Shown here: positions 1 through 5,500 of the stretch, piece by piece
How the letters are laid out: each line of letters starts with the position of its first letter
Numbering within the stretch: position 1 is the first letter of the stretch
NCBI GenBank assembly: GCA_028718465.1
Contig: JAQULX010000201.1
Location: forward strand, 1 to 5,849
Source of the DNA: Dehalococcoidales bacterium
Lineage (GTDB): Bacteria > Chloroflexota > Dehalococcoidia > Dehalococcoidales > UBA3254
Length of the DNA: 5,849 nt
Direction: 5' to 3'
The notes under the pieces: model-generated
The model's database searches: none
The model's input: the letters and a program-made list of their open reading frames with translations, nothing else
Told to the model about the DNA's origin: nothing
Program-made: the position numbers and the translations under genes

Positions 1-99
1 CGGAAAAAGGCCGATCGCGTTTAAGGATAGCCTCCCGTAACGCCGGTCGGTGGAATAGCTCTGGGGAAAGACCCTTCCCCGGGCTACGGCTCTCCGCAT
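1..99 (-). CDS. 5' fragment of a possible replication-type protein, cut by the window edge
   Basis: An ATG at 99 is preceded by GGAGG five bases upstream, and the frame stays open for 33 codons to the window edge. The visible N-terminus is basic, with many Arg residues, and ends in a motif reading DRRYGRLSLNAIGLFP. Stretches of the type 'kLSl-A-GLFP-lW' begin many phage and integrative-element helix-turn-helix/replication-initiation proteins, which is my only basis for the tentative role. The start lies 16 bases after the stop of the 86-aa ORF, so the two are probably cotranscribed. The function is a guess from a short segment; that this is a real gene start is better supported by the ribosome site and spacing. 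Confidence 0.55.
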   Translation of the reverse strand, partial: MRRAVARGRVFPQSYSTDRRYGRLSLNAIGLFP

Positions 100-115
100 T
101 TAGTCCTCCGTTCTC

Positions 116-376
116 TCATGCTTCTTTAACTTTGAATTCAGGTAGCTTCTGGCTCACTTCTTGGGACTCCGGGTCTGCCAGGACTGTAGCCAGCATCCAG
201 CGGGCATAGTTCGCCCTCCGTTCGTTACCCTCTTGCAGGCTCTCTTCAAGAACCCGTCTCCAGTTAGGGATGGCTAACTGGCGCCATCGCTCCATAAGGT
301 CTGCGACAGGTTCAGACCCTACATCGGTAAGCGGCTGGCTGTCGACTGCCTGTGTTTTTCCCGATAATTCTGGCAA
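116..376 (-). CDS. Hypothetical 86-aa protein
   Basis: I do not recognise this protein. It starts at a TTG (376) with a weak GGAAG six bases upstream and ends in TGA just before the ribosome site of the next gene. The second half looks coding: amphipathic, rich in Arg, Glu, Trp and Leu (ADLMERWRQL, then NWRRVLEESL and ARWMLATVLADPE), predicted mostly helical, with no membrane segment or metal motif. The same frame stays open upstream to a TGA at about 460, adding some 27 residues but no ATG or GTG, so the true start is uncertain. It may be a remnant of a longer gene. A TTGACT at 459-464 could be a -35 element, but the matching -10 (TAGCGA, 436-441) is poor. Confidence 0.5.
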   Translation of the reverse strand: MPELSGKTQAVDSQPLTDVGSEPVADLMERWRQLAIPNWRRVLEESLQEGNERRANYARWMLATVLADPESQEVSQKLPEFKVKEA

Positions 377-471
377 TACTGCTTCCAGCCAGCTCAGTTG
401 AGTTCTGGATGAGGCTCGCTTCCTTATGTTCCATCTCGCTAAGAATCGGTTAGTAATCAGTCAAAATACTT

Positions 472-508
472 CCTTGAGCGGGTACCGTAATCCCGGACCC
501 GCTCAAGG
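472..508 (-). terminator. Perfect 12-bp inverted repeat, possible second terminator hairpin
   Basis: CCTTGAGCGGGT at 472-483 is matched exactly by ACCCGCTCAAGG at 497-508, around a 13-base loop that can add three more pairs (CCG/CGG) past a bulged A. Read on the minus strand, the stem is followed by AAGTATTTTG, a weak U-tract; on the plus strand no T-run follows. It lies directly after the larger terminator-like structure at 510-618, so it may be the second of two tandem terminators below the RDF gene. A protein-binding palindrome is the alternative. Confidence 0.45.
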
Positions 509-574
509 TAAAAAATAACCCGGCTTTTCCCGCTCGATCTCCTGGATAACTTCCGATAGATCCGGCCTAAGCAT
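503..574 (-). CDS. Doubtful 23-codon ORF between the RDF gene and the hairpins
   Basis: ATG at 574 opens 23 codons (beginning MLRPDLSEVIQEIEREKPGY) that end at a TGA inside the first arm of the 472-508 hairpin. A purine-rich GGAGGGGGAG lies upstream, but 14 bases away, which is long for a ribosome site. The residue mix is protein-like, with a charged amphipathic helix. It could be a tiny gene, a leader peptide or a relic of a larger gene; it is in the same frame as the 86-aa ORF, separated by two TGA codons. I see no recognisable family. Confidence 0.22.
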   Translation of the reverse strand: MLRPDLSEVIQEIEREKPGYFLP

Positions 575-618
575 TTTTAAAGAATATACTCCCCCTCCAG
601 CCAGCTAGAAAAGCCGGG
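510..618 (-). terminator. Long-loop terminator-like structure below the RDF gene
   Basis: An exact 11-bp inverted repeat pairs GAAAAGCCGGG (608-618) with CCCGGCTTTTC (519-529). On the minus strand the closing arm is followed by TTATTTTTTA, a U-tract much like that of the terminator at 2155-2195. The 78-base loop is unusually large and contains the 23-codon ORF. It starts 55 bases past the RDF stop codon, a reasonable place for transcription to end. The T-run supports terminator function; the loop size argues for caution or for a more complex RNA fold. Confidence 0.45.
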
Positions 619-672
619 ATTAGACACCAATCTACTCTTGATTTCCTTATTAAGGGAAACCGATTTATTTAG

Positions 673-1641
673 TTAAGAAAACCGGGTATGCCGCTCAATA
701 TTTTGGAGAAATTCCCGCAGCATTTCGGCTGTAAACTTGGTCGGCGGCAAGGGTGAATTAAAGTCTTTGAGCCCCACTCCCAGGTGGTAGCTTTTCATGA
801 AATAGTGAGCAACCTGGTACTCCTGCATATCCAGCTGCCATACTTTCTTCTTGGCTTTATCCCAGAGCGCCAGCAGTTCTTCTTCCTCCGGGGAACGCTT
901 TGTCAATTTTTCCTGTTTGAGGATCTCTTCCGGAAACAGATCGTCCGGCGCTTCGCTGTCCGGAGGTGGCAGCACCAGCACCTGTTCCGGTGGCATCTGG
1001 GCATACCTCTGGGTTTCGATCAGGGAATAGGTCGGCGCCAGGTTCAGCACCCAGGCGGTTTTGTTGTGGCCTTCCGGCTGAACTTCCTTTTCGACCAACT
1101 GCAAGGAGAGCGGGATCATGGCATAACGCCGGCAGATGTTATAAATCAGCTCCAGGCTGGAATTGATGTTGACCATGGAATGATAGGAACTGGTATCCAA
1201 CTGGTAGACCCCGAAGCCGGGACAGTCCGGCAATAGAAACTGCAGGTTCATGACCCGGCGGCAGAGTCCTTGCTGATAGGCTTCACAGCCAGCCGGGTTA
1301 CAGGGGATTTCTTTCAGTTCCGTGTCCCGTAAATTGGATGATACGGCGATACCCAGGCTGACTTTAGCCACAGCGATTTTCCCGTTGCCGCGGCACATGA
1401 GGCGGCGGGACTCGGAATAACATCTTAAGTACTGGCTGGCCCACTGAGCTGGGTCGTTAGTCGGGAACATGATCCGCAGTTCGCGGGGTTTTTCCCCGAA
1501 GACCTTTTTCACTTCTTCGGGACACACAAAGTGATCGGTTGGTTCGGGGTACGGCGTCCCTTCTCCATCCTTCTTGATGCCTAGCCGGATCTTGCCCAGC
1601 CGGGGTAACCGGATGACTTCGCTGATTCCTTTGATTGGCAT
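673..1641 (-). CDS. phiC31 Gp3-like recombination directionality factor
   Basis: This 322-aa protein resembles the Gp3-like family, often annotated as 'hydrolase or metal-binding protein', that includes the phiC31 RDF. Such factors bind a large serine integrase and switch it from integration to excision. Family-like signals are the N-terminus MPIKGISEVIRLPRLGKIRL, the segment KPRELRIMFP (51-60), and a conserved-looking core at 112-165 containing CRRVMNLQFLLP and QLDTSSYHSMVNINS. Cys83, Cys114, Cys119 and Cys127 could bind zinc. The C-terminal third (about 225-322) is acidic then helical and less recognisable. The ATG has GGAGG six bases upstream. It belongs to the leftward operon, opposite to the serine recombinase it would partner. 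The assignment is by recognition from memory, and no activity can be read from sequence. Confidence 0.78.
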   Translation of the reverse strand: MPIKGISEVIRLPRLGKIRLGIKKDGEGTPYPEPTDHFVCPEEVKKVFGEKPRELRIMFPTNDPAQWASQYLRCYSESRRLMCRGNGKIAVAKVSLGIAVSSNLRDTELKEIPCNPAGCEAYQQGLCRRVMNLQFLLPDCPGFGVYQLDTSSYHSMVNINSSLELIYNICRRYAMIPLSLQLVEKEVQPEGHNKTAWVLNLAPTYSLIETQRYAQMPPEQVLVLPPPDSEAPDDLFPEEILKQEKLTKRSPEEEELLALWDKAKKKVWQLDMQEYQVAHYFMKSYHLGVGLKDFNSPLPPTKFTAEMLREFLQNIERHTRFS

Positions 1642-1780
1642 ACTTTTCCTCCACAGTATTATTTTTTAAACTGGCGGCTGCCTTTTGTTCGGCTAATTCC
1701 TGCCGATAAGCCCGGGCGATCATCCGGGCCAATATCCGTAATGCGTTATCCAATGCCTCTTCCGCTTCTGGACTTAACAT
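1457..1780 (-). CDS. Small helical protein overlapping the RDF start out of frame
   Basis: ATG at 1780 has AAGGAG seven bases upstream, a good ribosome site. The first 45 or so residues (starting MLSPEAEEALDNALRILARM) are helical and rich in Ala, Glu and Arg, resembling small accessory proteins found near phage and plasmid genes, with no named function I can give. From about residue 47 the frame runs inside the RDF gene, 185 bases out of phase, and becomes Arg/Pro-rich, as expected of a shadow frame. The authentic protein may therefore have lost its ancestral stop, or may really be 107 aa long. The overlap suggests translational coupling to the RDF. The start is well supported; the C-terminal extent is uncertain. 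Confidence 0.55.
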   Translation of the reverse strand: MLSPEAEEALDNALRILARMIARAYRQELAEQKAAASLKNNTVEEKYANQRNQRSHPVTPAGQDPARHQEGWRRDAVPRTNRSLCVSRRSEKGLRGKTPRTADHVPD

Positions 1781-1832
1781 CCAAGTTCTCCTTTATTTAG
1801 TTGGTATCGGGAATTGAATTGGGCTGAATCTA

Positions 1833-2123
1833 CTATTTACCCTGAGAATCAGGTTTCCGAACTCCTGTTTCATCTTCAGTTACTCCGCCTTGAGAGTTGC
1901 TTTCATCAATTTCTTCAAGGATGAAAATATCATCAAATGTCAGAGGCTGAAGGGCTTTCTGTAATTTTTCGCGGAGCTGGGGAGAAGGATAACGGTCCCC
2001 GCTTACCAATTGAGAAATATAGCCGCTACTGATGCCGGCTTTGATGGCCAGCATATTGAGCGATAAGTTACGTCGGGCAATCTCTTTCTCCACGACAACT
2101 TTATTTATTTTGACCTTGATCAT
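1833..2123 (-). CDS. Small XRE-family helix-turn-helix protein (96 aa)
   Basis: A DNA-binding protein of the Cro/CI (XRE) type. Residues about 16-64 hold the HTH: ARRNLSLNMLAIKAGISSGYI, then SQLVSGDRYPSPQLREKL as recognition helix and following turn. The last 30 residues are acidic and polar (EEIDESNSQGG onward) and probably disordered. ATG at 2123 has AGGAG nine bases upstream. It is the first gene after the terminator at 2155-2195 and leads the group with the small protein (52-base gap) and the RDF. It may act as a Cro-like regulator of the divergent region opposed to the 132-aa protein; that role is inferred from position and size. Confidence 0.8.
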   Translation of the reverse strand: MIKVKINKVVVEKEIARRNLSLNMLAIKAGISSGYISQLVSGDRYPSPQLREKLQKALQPLTFDDIFILEEIDESNSQGGVTEDETGVRKPDSQGK

Positions 2124-2154
2124 CTTCCATCACTCCTGGTCTTTGGTTTGTGGT

Positions 2155-2195
2155 AAAAATAAAGGCGCTCTGGATCACGTGGACCCAAAGCGCCT
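2155..2195 (-). terminator. Intrinsic terminator or attenuator before the 96-aa HTH gene
   Basis: AGGCGCT (2163-2169) pairs exactly with AGCGCCT (2189-2195), with further TGG/CCA pairing inside after one mismatch. On the minus strand the stem is followed at once by TTATTTTT. It lies 43 bases after the stop of the 51-aa gene and 31 bases before the HTH start, so transcripts from the leftward promoter must pass it to reach the HTH and RDF genes. I see no good promoter between it and the HTH gene. Confidence 0.75.
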
Positions 2196-2222
2196 ATCGT
2201 CTTCGATTCGGCTGGTCTTTAC

Positions 2223-2238
2223 TTTAGACTAGTCTGAA
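2223..2238. promoter_or_regulatory. 16-bp palindrome directly after the 51-aa gene
   Basis: AGACTAGTCT (2226-2235) is a perfect palindrome, extended on each side by one T-G and two T-A matches. It sits directly after the stop codon of the 51-aa gene and upstream of the terminator. With no loop it is unlikely to be an RNA hairpin; a dimeric protein-binding site is possible. No binding protein can be named. Confidence 0.3.
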
Positions 2239-2394
2239 CTAACTCAATTTTATGTCTCGCTTTAGTGTTACCATCACCGGTTTGCCGTCCTTGACCACAA
2301 CCTCGATATTACCCCAACCAAAATTTTGACAGATGGTCAGAAATTCAGGGTTGCGTTTGAATAGTTCCTGGAGAGCGAGTTCAATGGTTGGCAT
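2239..2394 (-). CDS. DUF2292/YezD-like small protein (51 aa)
   Basis: ATG at 2394 opens 51 codons ending in TAG. Residues 1-20 form a helix (MPTIELALQELFKRN) and residues 24-51 (NFGWGNIEVVVKDGKPVMVT, then LKRDIKLS) match the 'G-G-(I/V)-x-(I/V)-x-V-x-DG+-V' beta-hairpin pattern of DUF2292 (YezD) proteins, whose function is unknown and which are usually 40-60 aa. There is no Shine-Dalgarno: a consensus -10 ends seven bases before the ATG, so transcription should begin at or within a base or two of the start codon, implying a leaderless message. It is the first gene of the leftward run and is followed by a terminator, so it may be made even when the downstream genes are off. Confidence 0.68.
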   Translation of the reverse strand: MPTIELALQELFKRNPEFLTICQNFGWGNIEVVVKDGKPVMVTLKRDIKLS

Positions 2395-2401
2395 AGCTGC
2401 T

Positions 2402-2431
2402 ATTATATTTTAAGCTTTACTTACTTGTCAA
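2402..2431 (-). promoter_or_regulatory. Leftward consensus sigma70 promoter
   Basis: TTGACA (2426-2431, minus strand) and TATAAT (2402-2407) are both perfect consensus hexamers with an 18-base spacer. The predicted start of transcription is at about 2394-2396, on the ATG of the 51-aa gene. It is divergent from the rightward promoter, with 31 bases between the two -35 boxes. A promoter this strong in an integrated element would normally need repression. Confidence 0.8.
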
Positions 2432-2439
2432 TAGGTTTT

Positions 2440-2498
2440 TATGCATATTCCAGAAAAAGTGCTTGCAAAAATTAGCATAGCTATGTTACAATGGTAAC
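2440..2498. promoter_or_regulatory. Candidate operator cluster in the divergent control region
   Basis: Three palindromes fall between and over the divergent promoters: TATGCATA (2440-2447), CATAGCTATG (2476-2485) and GTTACaatgGTAAC (2485-2498). The last overlaps the rightward -10 box and the second lies in its spacer, suiting autorepression. The first two share the half-site GCATA. Either HTH protein could bind here; assignment to one is inference. Confidence 0.45.
2463..2492 (+). promoter_or_regulatory. Rightward promoter for the repressor-ImmA-integrase operon
   Basis: TTGCAA (2463-2468) and TACAAT (2487-2492) are separated by 18 bases and start transcription near 2499. This places the ATG at 2491 inside the -10 box, so it cannot be the start of the HTH gene. 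The weaker hexamers compared with the leftward promoter, and the palindrome over the -10, fit a regulated maintenance promoter. Confidence 0.6.
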
Positions 2499-2512
2499 TA
2501 AGTTGGGAAGAG

Positions 2513-2521
2513 AGGAGGTGA
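2513..2521 (+). promoter_or_regulatory. Ribosome site fixing the HTH gene start at 2530
   Basis: AGGAGGTGA matches the full anti-Shine-Dalgarno complement and ends eight bases before ATG 2530. It lies inside the longer open frame that begins at 2491, supporting the shorter 132-aa protein. Confidence 0.75.
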
Positions 2522-2529
2522 AAACAGCC

Positions 2530-2928
2530 ATGGCAGAGTTTAATTTCGGTCAATATCTGAAAGAACTGCGCACTAACCGGCGCCTGTCTTTACACGATGT
2601 GGAGAAGGCCTGCGGCGTCTCCAACGCTTATCTTTCGCAAATCGAACGCGGCGACCGGTCAACACCCAAACCCGAGATTCTAAAGAAACTGGCTCAGGCT
2701 TATAAGATCCCTGTTAGAGAGCTTTTCCTGAAAGCCGGTTATCTGGATGAACCCGAAGTCACGGCGACCGAGGAAGAGCGTATCGAAGCTGCTTTCCAGT
2801 ATGTCCTGGCTGATCCGGATTATAAGCTGGGACAGCGAATCCGGAGCGAAGAACACGACATCAAGAGTAAACGGGGTATGGTCATTATCTATGAGACCCT
2901 GACGGGTAAAAGATTACTGTCAATGTAA
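2530..2928 (+). CDS. XRE-family repressor-like protein (132 aa)
   Basis: A Cro/CI-type DNA-binding protein. The HTH spans about residues 6-62: YLKELRTNRRLSLHDVEKAC, then GVSNAYLSQIERGDRSTPKP, a very typical XRE recognition helix and wing. A helical tail follows, of the kind used for dimerisation or as a protease target, with no second known domain. I start it at 2530 rather than 2491 because of the strong ribosome site and because 2491 lies in the promoter; this drops 13 residues. It is followed after 16 bases by the ImmA/IrrE-like gene, the arrangement seen in ICEBs1 immR-immA and many prophages, where the protease relieves repression by cutting the repressor. Autoregulation through the operator over its -10 is likely but inferred. 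Confidence 0.85.
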   Translation: MAEFNFGQYLKELRTNRRLSLHDVEKACGVSNAYLSQIERGDRSTPKPEILKKLAQAYKIPVRELFLKAGYLDEPEVTATEEERIEAAFQYVLADPDYKLGQRIRSEEHDIKSKRGMVIIYETLTGKRLLSM

Positions 2929-2944
2929 ACTTGAGGTAAAGCTT

Positions 2945-3937
2945 ATGGTCTCTGATTTAAGCCTGACGGATTTCTGCCGTCTGGCCTTTAATGCTTCCAA
3001 CCGGCGTTTTGCCGCGGATCCGGTCCAGCTGGGAAAACTCTTCCGGCAGTATGCCGGGATCGAGCGTACTCCCAGCCTTAAAAGGACCGTGGAATTGGTC
3101 CGTTCTCTGGGAATCGTCATTGAAGAAGTGGATTGCCTGAGCACTCATGGCGCCAACATGCTGGATAAAGATAGAGTCTGGCATCTTATTTATGCTGCCA
3201 AAGACCAGCCCGCTACCCAGAAATTCACTATTTTTCATGAGCTGTTTGAAATCCTCCAGAAGAGCTTCGCCGAGTTGGCTCCCAGTTATCATTCGCCTCA
3301 AGAGATTGAAACCAACCAGTCTGCGAAGCGGTCTGCTGAGCGGTCTGCCGACCGTTTTGCGGGTGCGGTTTTACTTTCCTCCCAACTTTTTGTCAAACAC
3401 CTGATCGCTACCGGCTGTGATCTGGTGAAGCTGGCTGAAGGATTGGAGCTTTCCCACCAGTGCTTGCTGGTAGCCATGGAACAGCATTTGGCGAAGCTTC
3501 CCTTCGTGGGAGCCCTATATGAGTATCAACCCCGGGATGGTATTCGCTCCCGGCAGAAAGCCTACGATTATCTGGCGACTCTGGTGGTCAAAACCGGAGT
3601 CCCCTGGCCCATCCCGGAAATCTGCCGCTGGCAGACTGAACCGGTTTTGAATGAGCGTCCGCAGGGCGGCTCCCTGATTTGTGCTGCCTTACAGGGCGGT
3701 TATCCCATATTCTATCAAAGCGAAGGAAACGAAAATTCGGCGGCAATTTTGGTCCGCCCGCTTTTTTCCGGGGCCCGGAGACCTTCTCGATTGGTCTTTT
3801 TAGTTTTGCCGGGTGCGAAAAGTGATCGGTTTTTCCCTCAAGCTGACTTAATTCAAGCCATCACAGTAAATGAGAACAGTGTCTGTCCTTCGGCTTACAA
3901 ATGCCGCAATTCTTTAAATTGCCGATGGAAACGATAG
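2945..3937 (+). CDS. ImmA/IrrE-family (DUF955) protein with altered HExxE motif
   Basis: This 330-aa protein has the ImmA/IrrE layout: an N-terminal helical part (1-60), a strand segment before the active site (VWHLIYAAKD, 78-87), the metal-site helix FTIFHELFEIL (94-104), then ERSADRFAGAVLLSSQLF (132-149), matching the family's 'ExxAnxFAxxLLmp' segment with Glu132 as possible metal ligand. The usual HExxH is HExxE here (His98, Glu99, Glu102), so the second zinc histidine is missing. The C-terminal half (185-330) resembles sensor-like extensions of some family members but I cannot name it; it ends with Cys314, Cys320 and Cys326. ATG has GAGG eight bases upstream. The stop overlaps the recombinase ribosome site. 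By context it should act on the preceding repressor; whether it is an active protease is uncertain. Confidence 0.75.
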   Translation: MVSDLSLTDFCRLAFNASNRRFAADPVQLGKLFRQYAGIERTPSLKRTVELVRSLGIVIEEVDCLSTHGANMLDKDRVWHLIYAAKDQPATQKFTIFHELFEILQKSFAELAPSYHSPQEIETNQSAKRSAERSADRFAGAVLLSSQLFVKHLIATGCDLVKLAEGLELSHQCLLVAMEQHLAKLPFVGALYEYQPRDGIRSRQKAYDYLATLVVKTGVPWPIPEICRWQTEPVLNERPQGGSLICAALQGGYPIFYQSEGNENSAAILVRPLFSGARRPSRLVFLVLPGAKSDRFFPQADLIQAITVNENSVCPSAYKCRNSLNCRWKR

Positions 3938-3941
3938 GAGG
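3936..3941 (+). promoter_or_regulatory. Recombinase ribosome site overlapping the ImmA-like stop
   Basis: AGGAGG shares bases with the TAG stop of the preceding gene (3935-3937), implying translational coupling. Two consecutive ATGs follow; the second (3947) is five bases away, against two for the first, so translation may begin one codon later than annotated. Confidence 0.65.
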
Positions 3942-3943
3942 TC

Positions 3944-5500
3944 ATGATGAATAATGAACTGAAGAAAGTGGCGATTTATGCCCGGGTTTCTTCCAATGCT
4001 CAGGATGTGGATTTATCCATTTCCGCGCAACTCAAAGCTTTGCGTGATTATGCCAACCATAACGGTTATATGATAGTGCGGGAGTTCGTGGACGAAGCTG
4101 AAAGCGGCAAGACCACGGATAGACCGTCATTTCGGCAAATGATCTCTTTAGCCCGCAGTTCTCAAAAGCCTTTCGAAGTGATCCTGGTCTGGAAATTCTC
4201 CCGTTTTGCCCGTAACCGGGAAGACTCGATTGTGCATAAGGCGATGCTGAGAAAAAACGGGGTGCAGGTCATCTCGATTAACGAACCGGTCGAGGATACT
4301 CCTACCGGAAGATTGCTGGAAGCCTTTATCGAAAGTCTGGATGAATATTATTCCGATAATTTAGGAGAAGAAGTCACCCGGGGAATGCGGGAAAGCGCCT
4401 CTCGCGGTTTTTATCTGTCGGCTAAACCACCCTATGGTTATCACAAAGACCATATAAAAGATGGTGACAAAGAACGCACCAAGTTGGAAATCGATCCGGA
4501 ACAGGCCAATGTTATAACCTTTGTCTTCAATGAGATTTTAAAGGGGAAAGGACTAATTCAGATTGCCAAAGAGTTGAATGGCAAAGGCATTGCTTCTCCG
4601 AAGAACCGAAAATGGGGAAAAACTACGTTGCGCGTCATGGTATCTAATGAAGCCTATACCGGCACGATTGTCTGGGGGCGGAACAGCAAACGGGGGTTTG
4701 ATCCTATCCGGGTAGAGAATGCCTGTCCGGTTATCATTGAAAAATCGGTATTCGATAAAGTAAAGGAGACGATTCAAACCAGGGCTTTCGAATCGTTCCA
4801 TCCCAAACGCAGCTCCAGCAACTATCTTCTGAGCGGTCTGGCTTATTGCGGATACTGCGGCAAAGCCATGACCGGCACCGAAGCCAAAAGCGGTAAGTTT
4901 TCCTATTATGTTTGCGGAACTATCAATCATAAGGGCGCTGGTTCTTGCCAGGCTCGTTACTGGAACAGCAAAGTATTCGAAGCGAATGTAGTCCGCAATA
5001 TTAAAGAGGGTATCCTGTCCGAAGAAAATTTGACCAAAGTGGTTGAGATGGTCAACCAGGACATGGATGATAAGTCGATTGAATACCAGAACGAACTCAA
5101 TACTATTCTTCAGGACTTGACCGATGCTAACCAGAGATTGGAGCGCCTTTATGATGCTGTGGAAACGGGCAAGATTCCGTTTGCTGACCTGGCTCCCAGA
5201 ATTCATGATCTCAAAGCTCGTCAGGATAAGTTGCAGGAAAGAAAAATGCAACTCGAAGAGCAATTATCTGATAGACGGGTGGTGCTGGCTAGCCCGGAAA
5301 CCGTCCGGCGGTTTACCAACGAAATGCGCAAGGTATTGGAAACCAGCGAATTTACTGAAAAGAAGTCCTTCATCCGGGGTATCGTCAAGAAAATCAAGGT
5401 GTTGGGCGACCAGGCGGTCTTCGAATATGTACCACCATTTGATGAGATAATCGCGAAGAGATACGGGGTTCTGTGTATTGAACAGGATGGTGGGTGGTAA
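3944..5500 (+). CDS. Large serine recombinase (integrase)
   Basis: A 518-aa large serine recombinase that would cut and rejoin att sites through a 5'-phosphoserine intermediate. The N-terminal resolvase domain (about 8-155) has IYARVSSNAQ with Ser16 as the predicted nucleophile, and WKFSRFARNRED (83-94), the arginine-containing active-site segment. The 'recombinase' domain follows (about 160-280; PPYGYH, WGKTTLRVMVSNEAYTG), then a zinc ribbon with Cys302, Cys305, Cys324 and Cys335, a coiled coil (about 375-445) as used for integrase control, and a C-terminal tail. Length and order are normal and no residue appears lost, so it is probably active. It is last in the operon with the repressor and ImmA-like genes. 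Its final codons (DGGW, TAA) overlap the 3' end of the tRNA-Val gene on the other strand. The true start may be 3947. Confidence 0.93.
   Translation: MMNNELKKVAIYARVSSNAQDVDLSISAQLKALRDYANHNGYMIVREFVDEAESGKTTDRPSFRQMISLARSSQKPFEVILVWKFSRFARNREDSIVHKAMLRKNGVQVISINEPVEDTPTGRLLEAFIESLDEYYSDNLGEEVTRGMRESASRGFYLSAKPPYGYHKDHIKDGDKERTKLEIDPEQANVITFVFNEILKGKGLIQIAKELNGKGIASPKNRKWGKTTLRVMVSNEAYTGTIVWGRNSKRGFDPIRVENACPVIIEKSVFDKVKETIQTRAFESFHPKRSSSNYLLSGLAYCGYCGKAMTGTEAKSGKFSYYVCGTINHKGAGSCQARYWNSKVFEANVVRNIKEGILSEENLTKVVEMVNQDMDDKSIEYQNELNTILQDLTDANQRLERLYDAVETGKIPFADLAPRIHDLKARQDKLQERKMQLEEQLSDRRVVLASPETVRRFTNEMRKVLETSEFTEKKSFIRGIVKKIKVLGDQAVFEYVPPFDEIIAKRYGVLCIEQDGGW

Noticed and set aside
312..434. 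Minus-strand ATG ORF of 40 codons overlapping the 86-aa ORF
   Set aside because: No clear ribosome site, it ends early, and the alternate frame has the better coding character downstream. A frameshift between the two cannot be excluded but nothing shows it.
784..1236. Plus-strand ORF of 150 codons across the RDF gene
   Set aside because: Antisense shadow of the RDF gene, with unnatural composition rich in His, Gln and Phe and no supporting ribosome site.
2491..2529. Longer HTH start at ATG 2491, adding 13 residues
   Set aside because: This ATG overlaps the predicted -10 box and lacks a ribosome site, while 2530 has a full AGGAGGTGA at good spacing and the residues in between are encoded by the ribosome site region.
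4553..5263. Minus-strand ORF of 236 codons inside the recombinase gene
   Set aside because: Antisense shadow of a well-supported recombinase gene with all domains intact.
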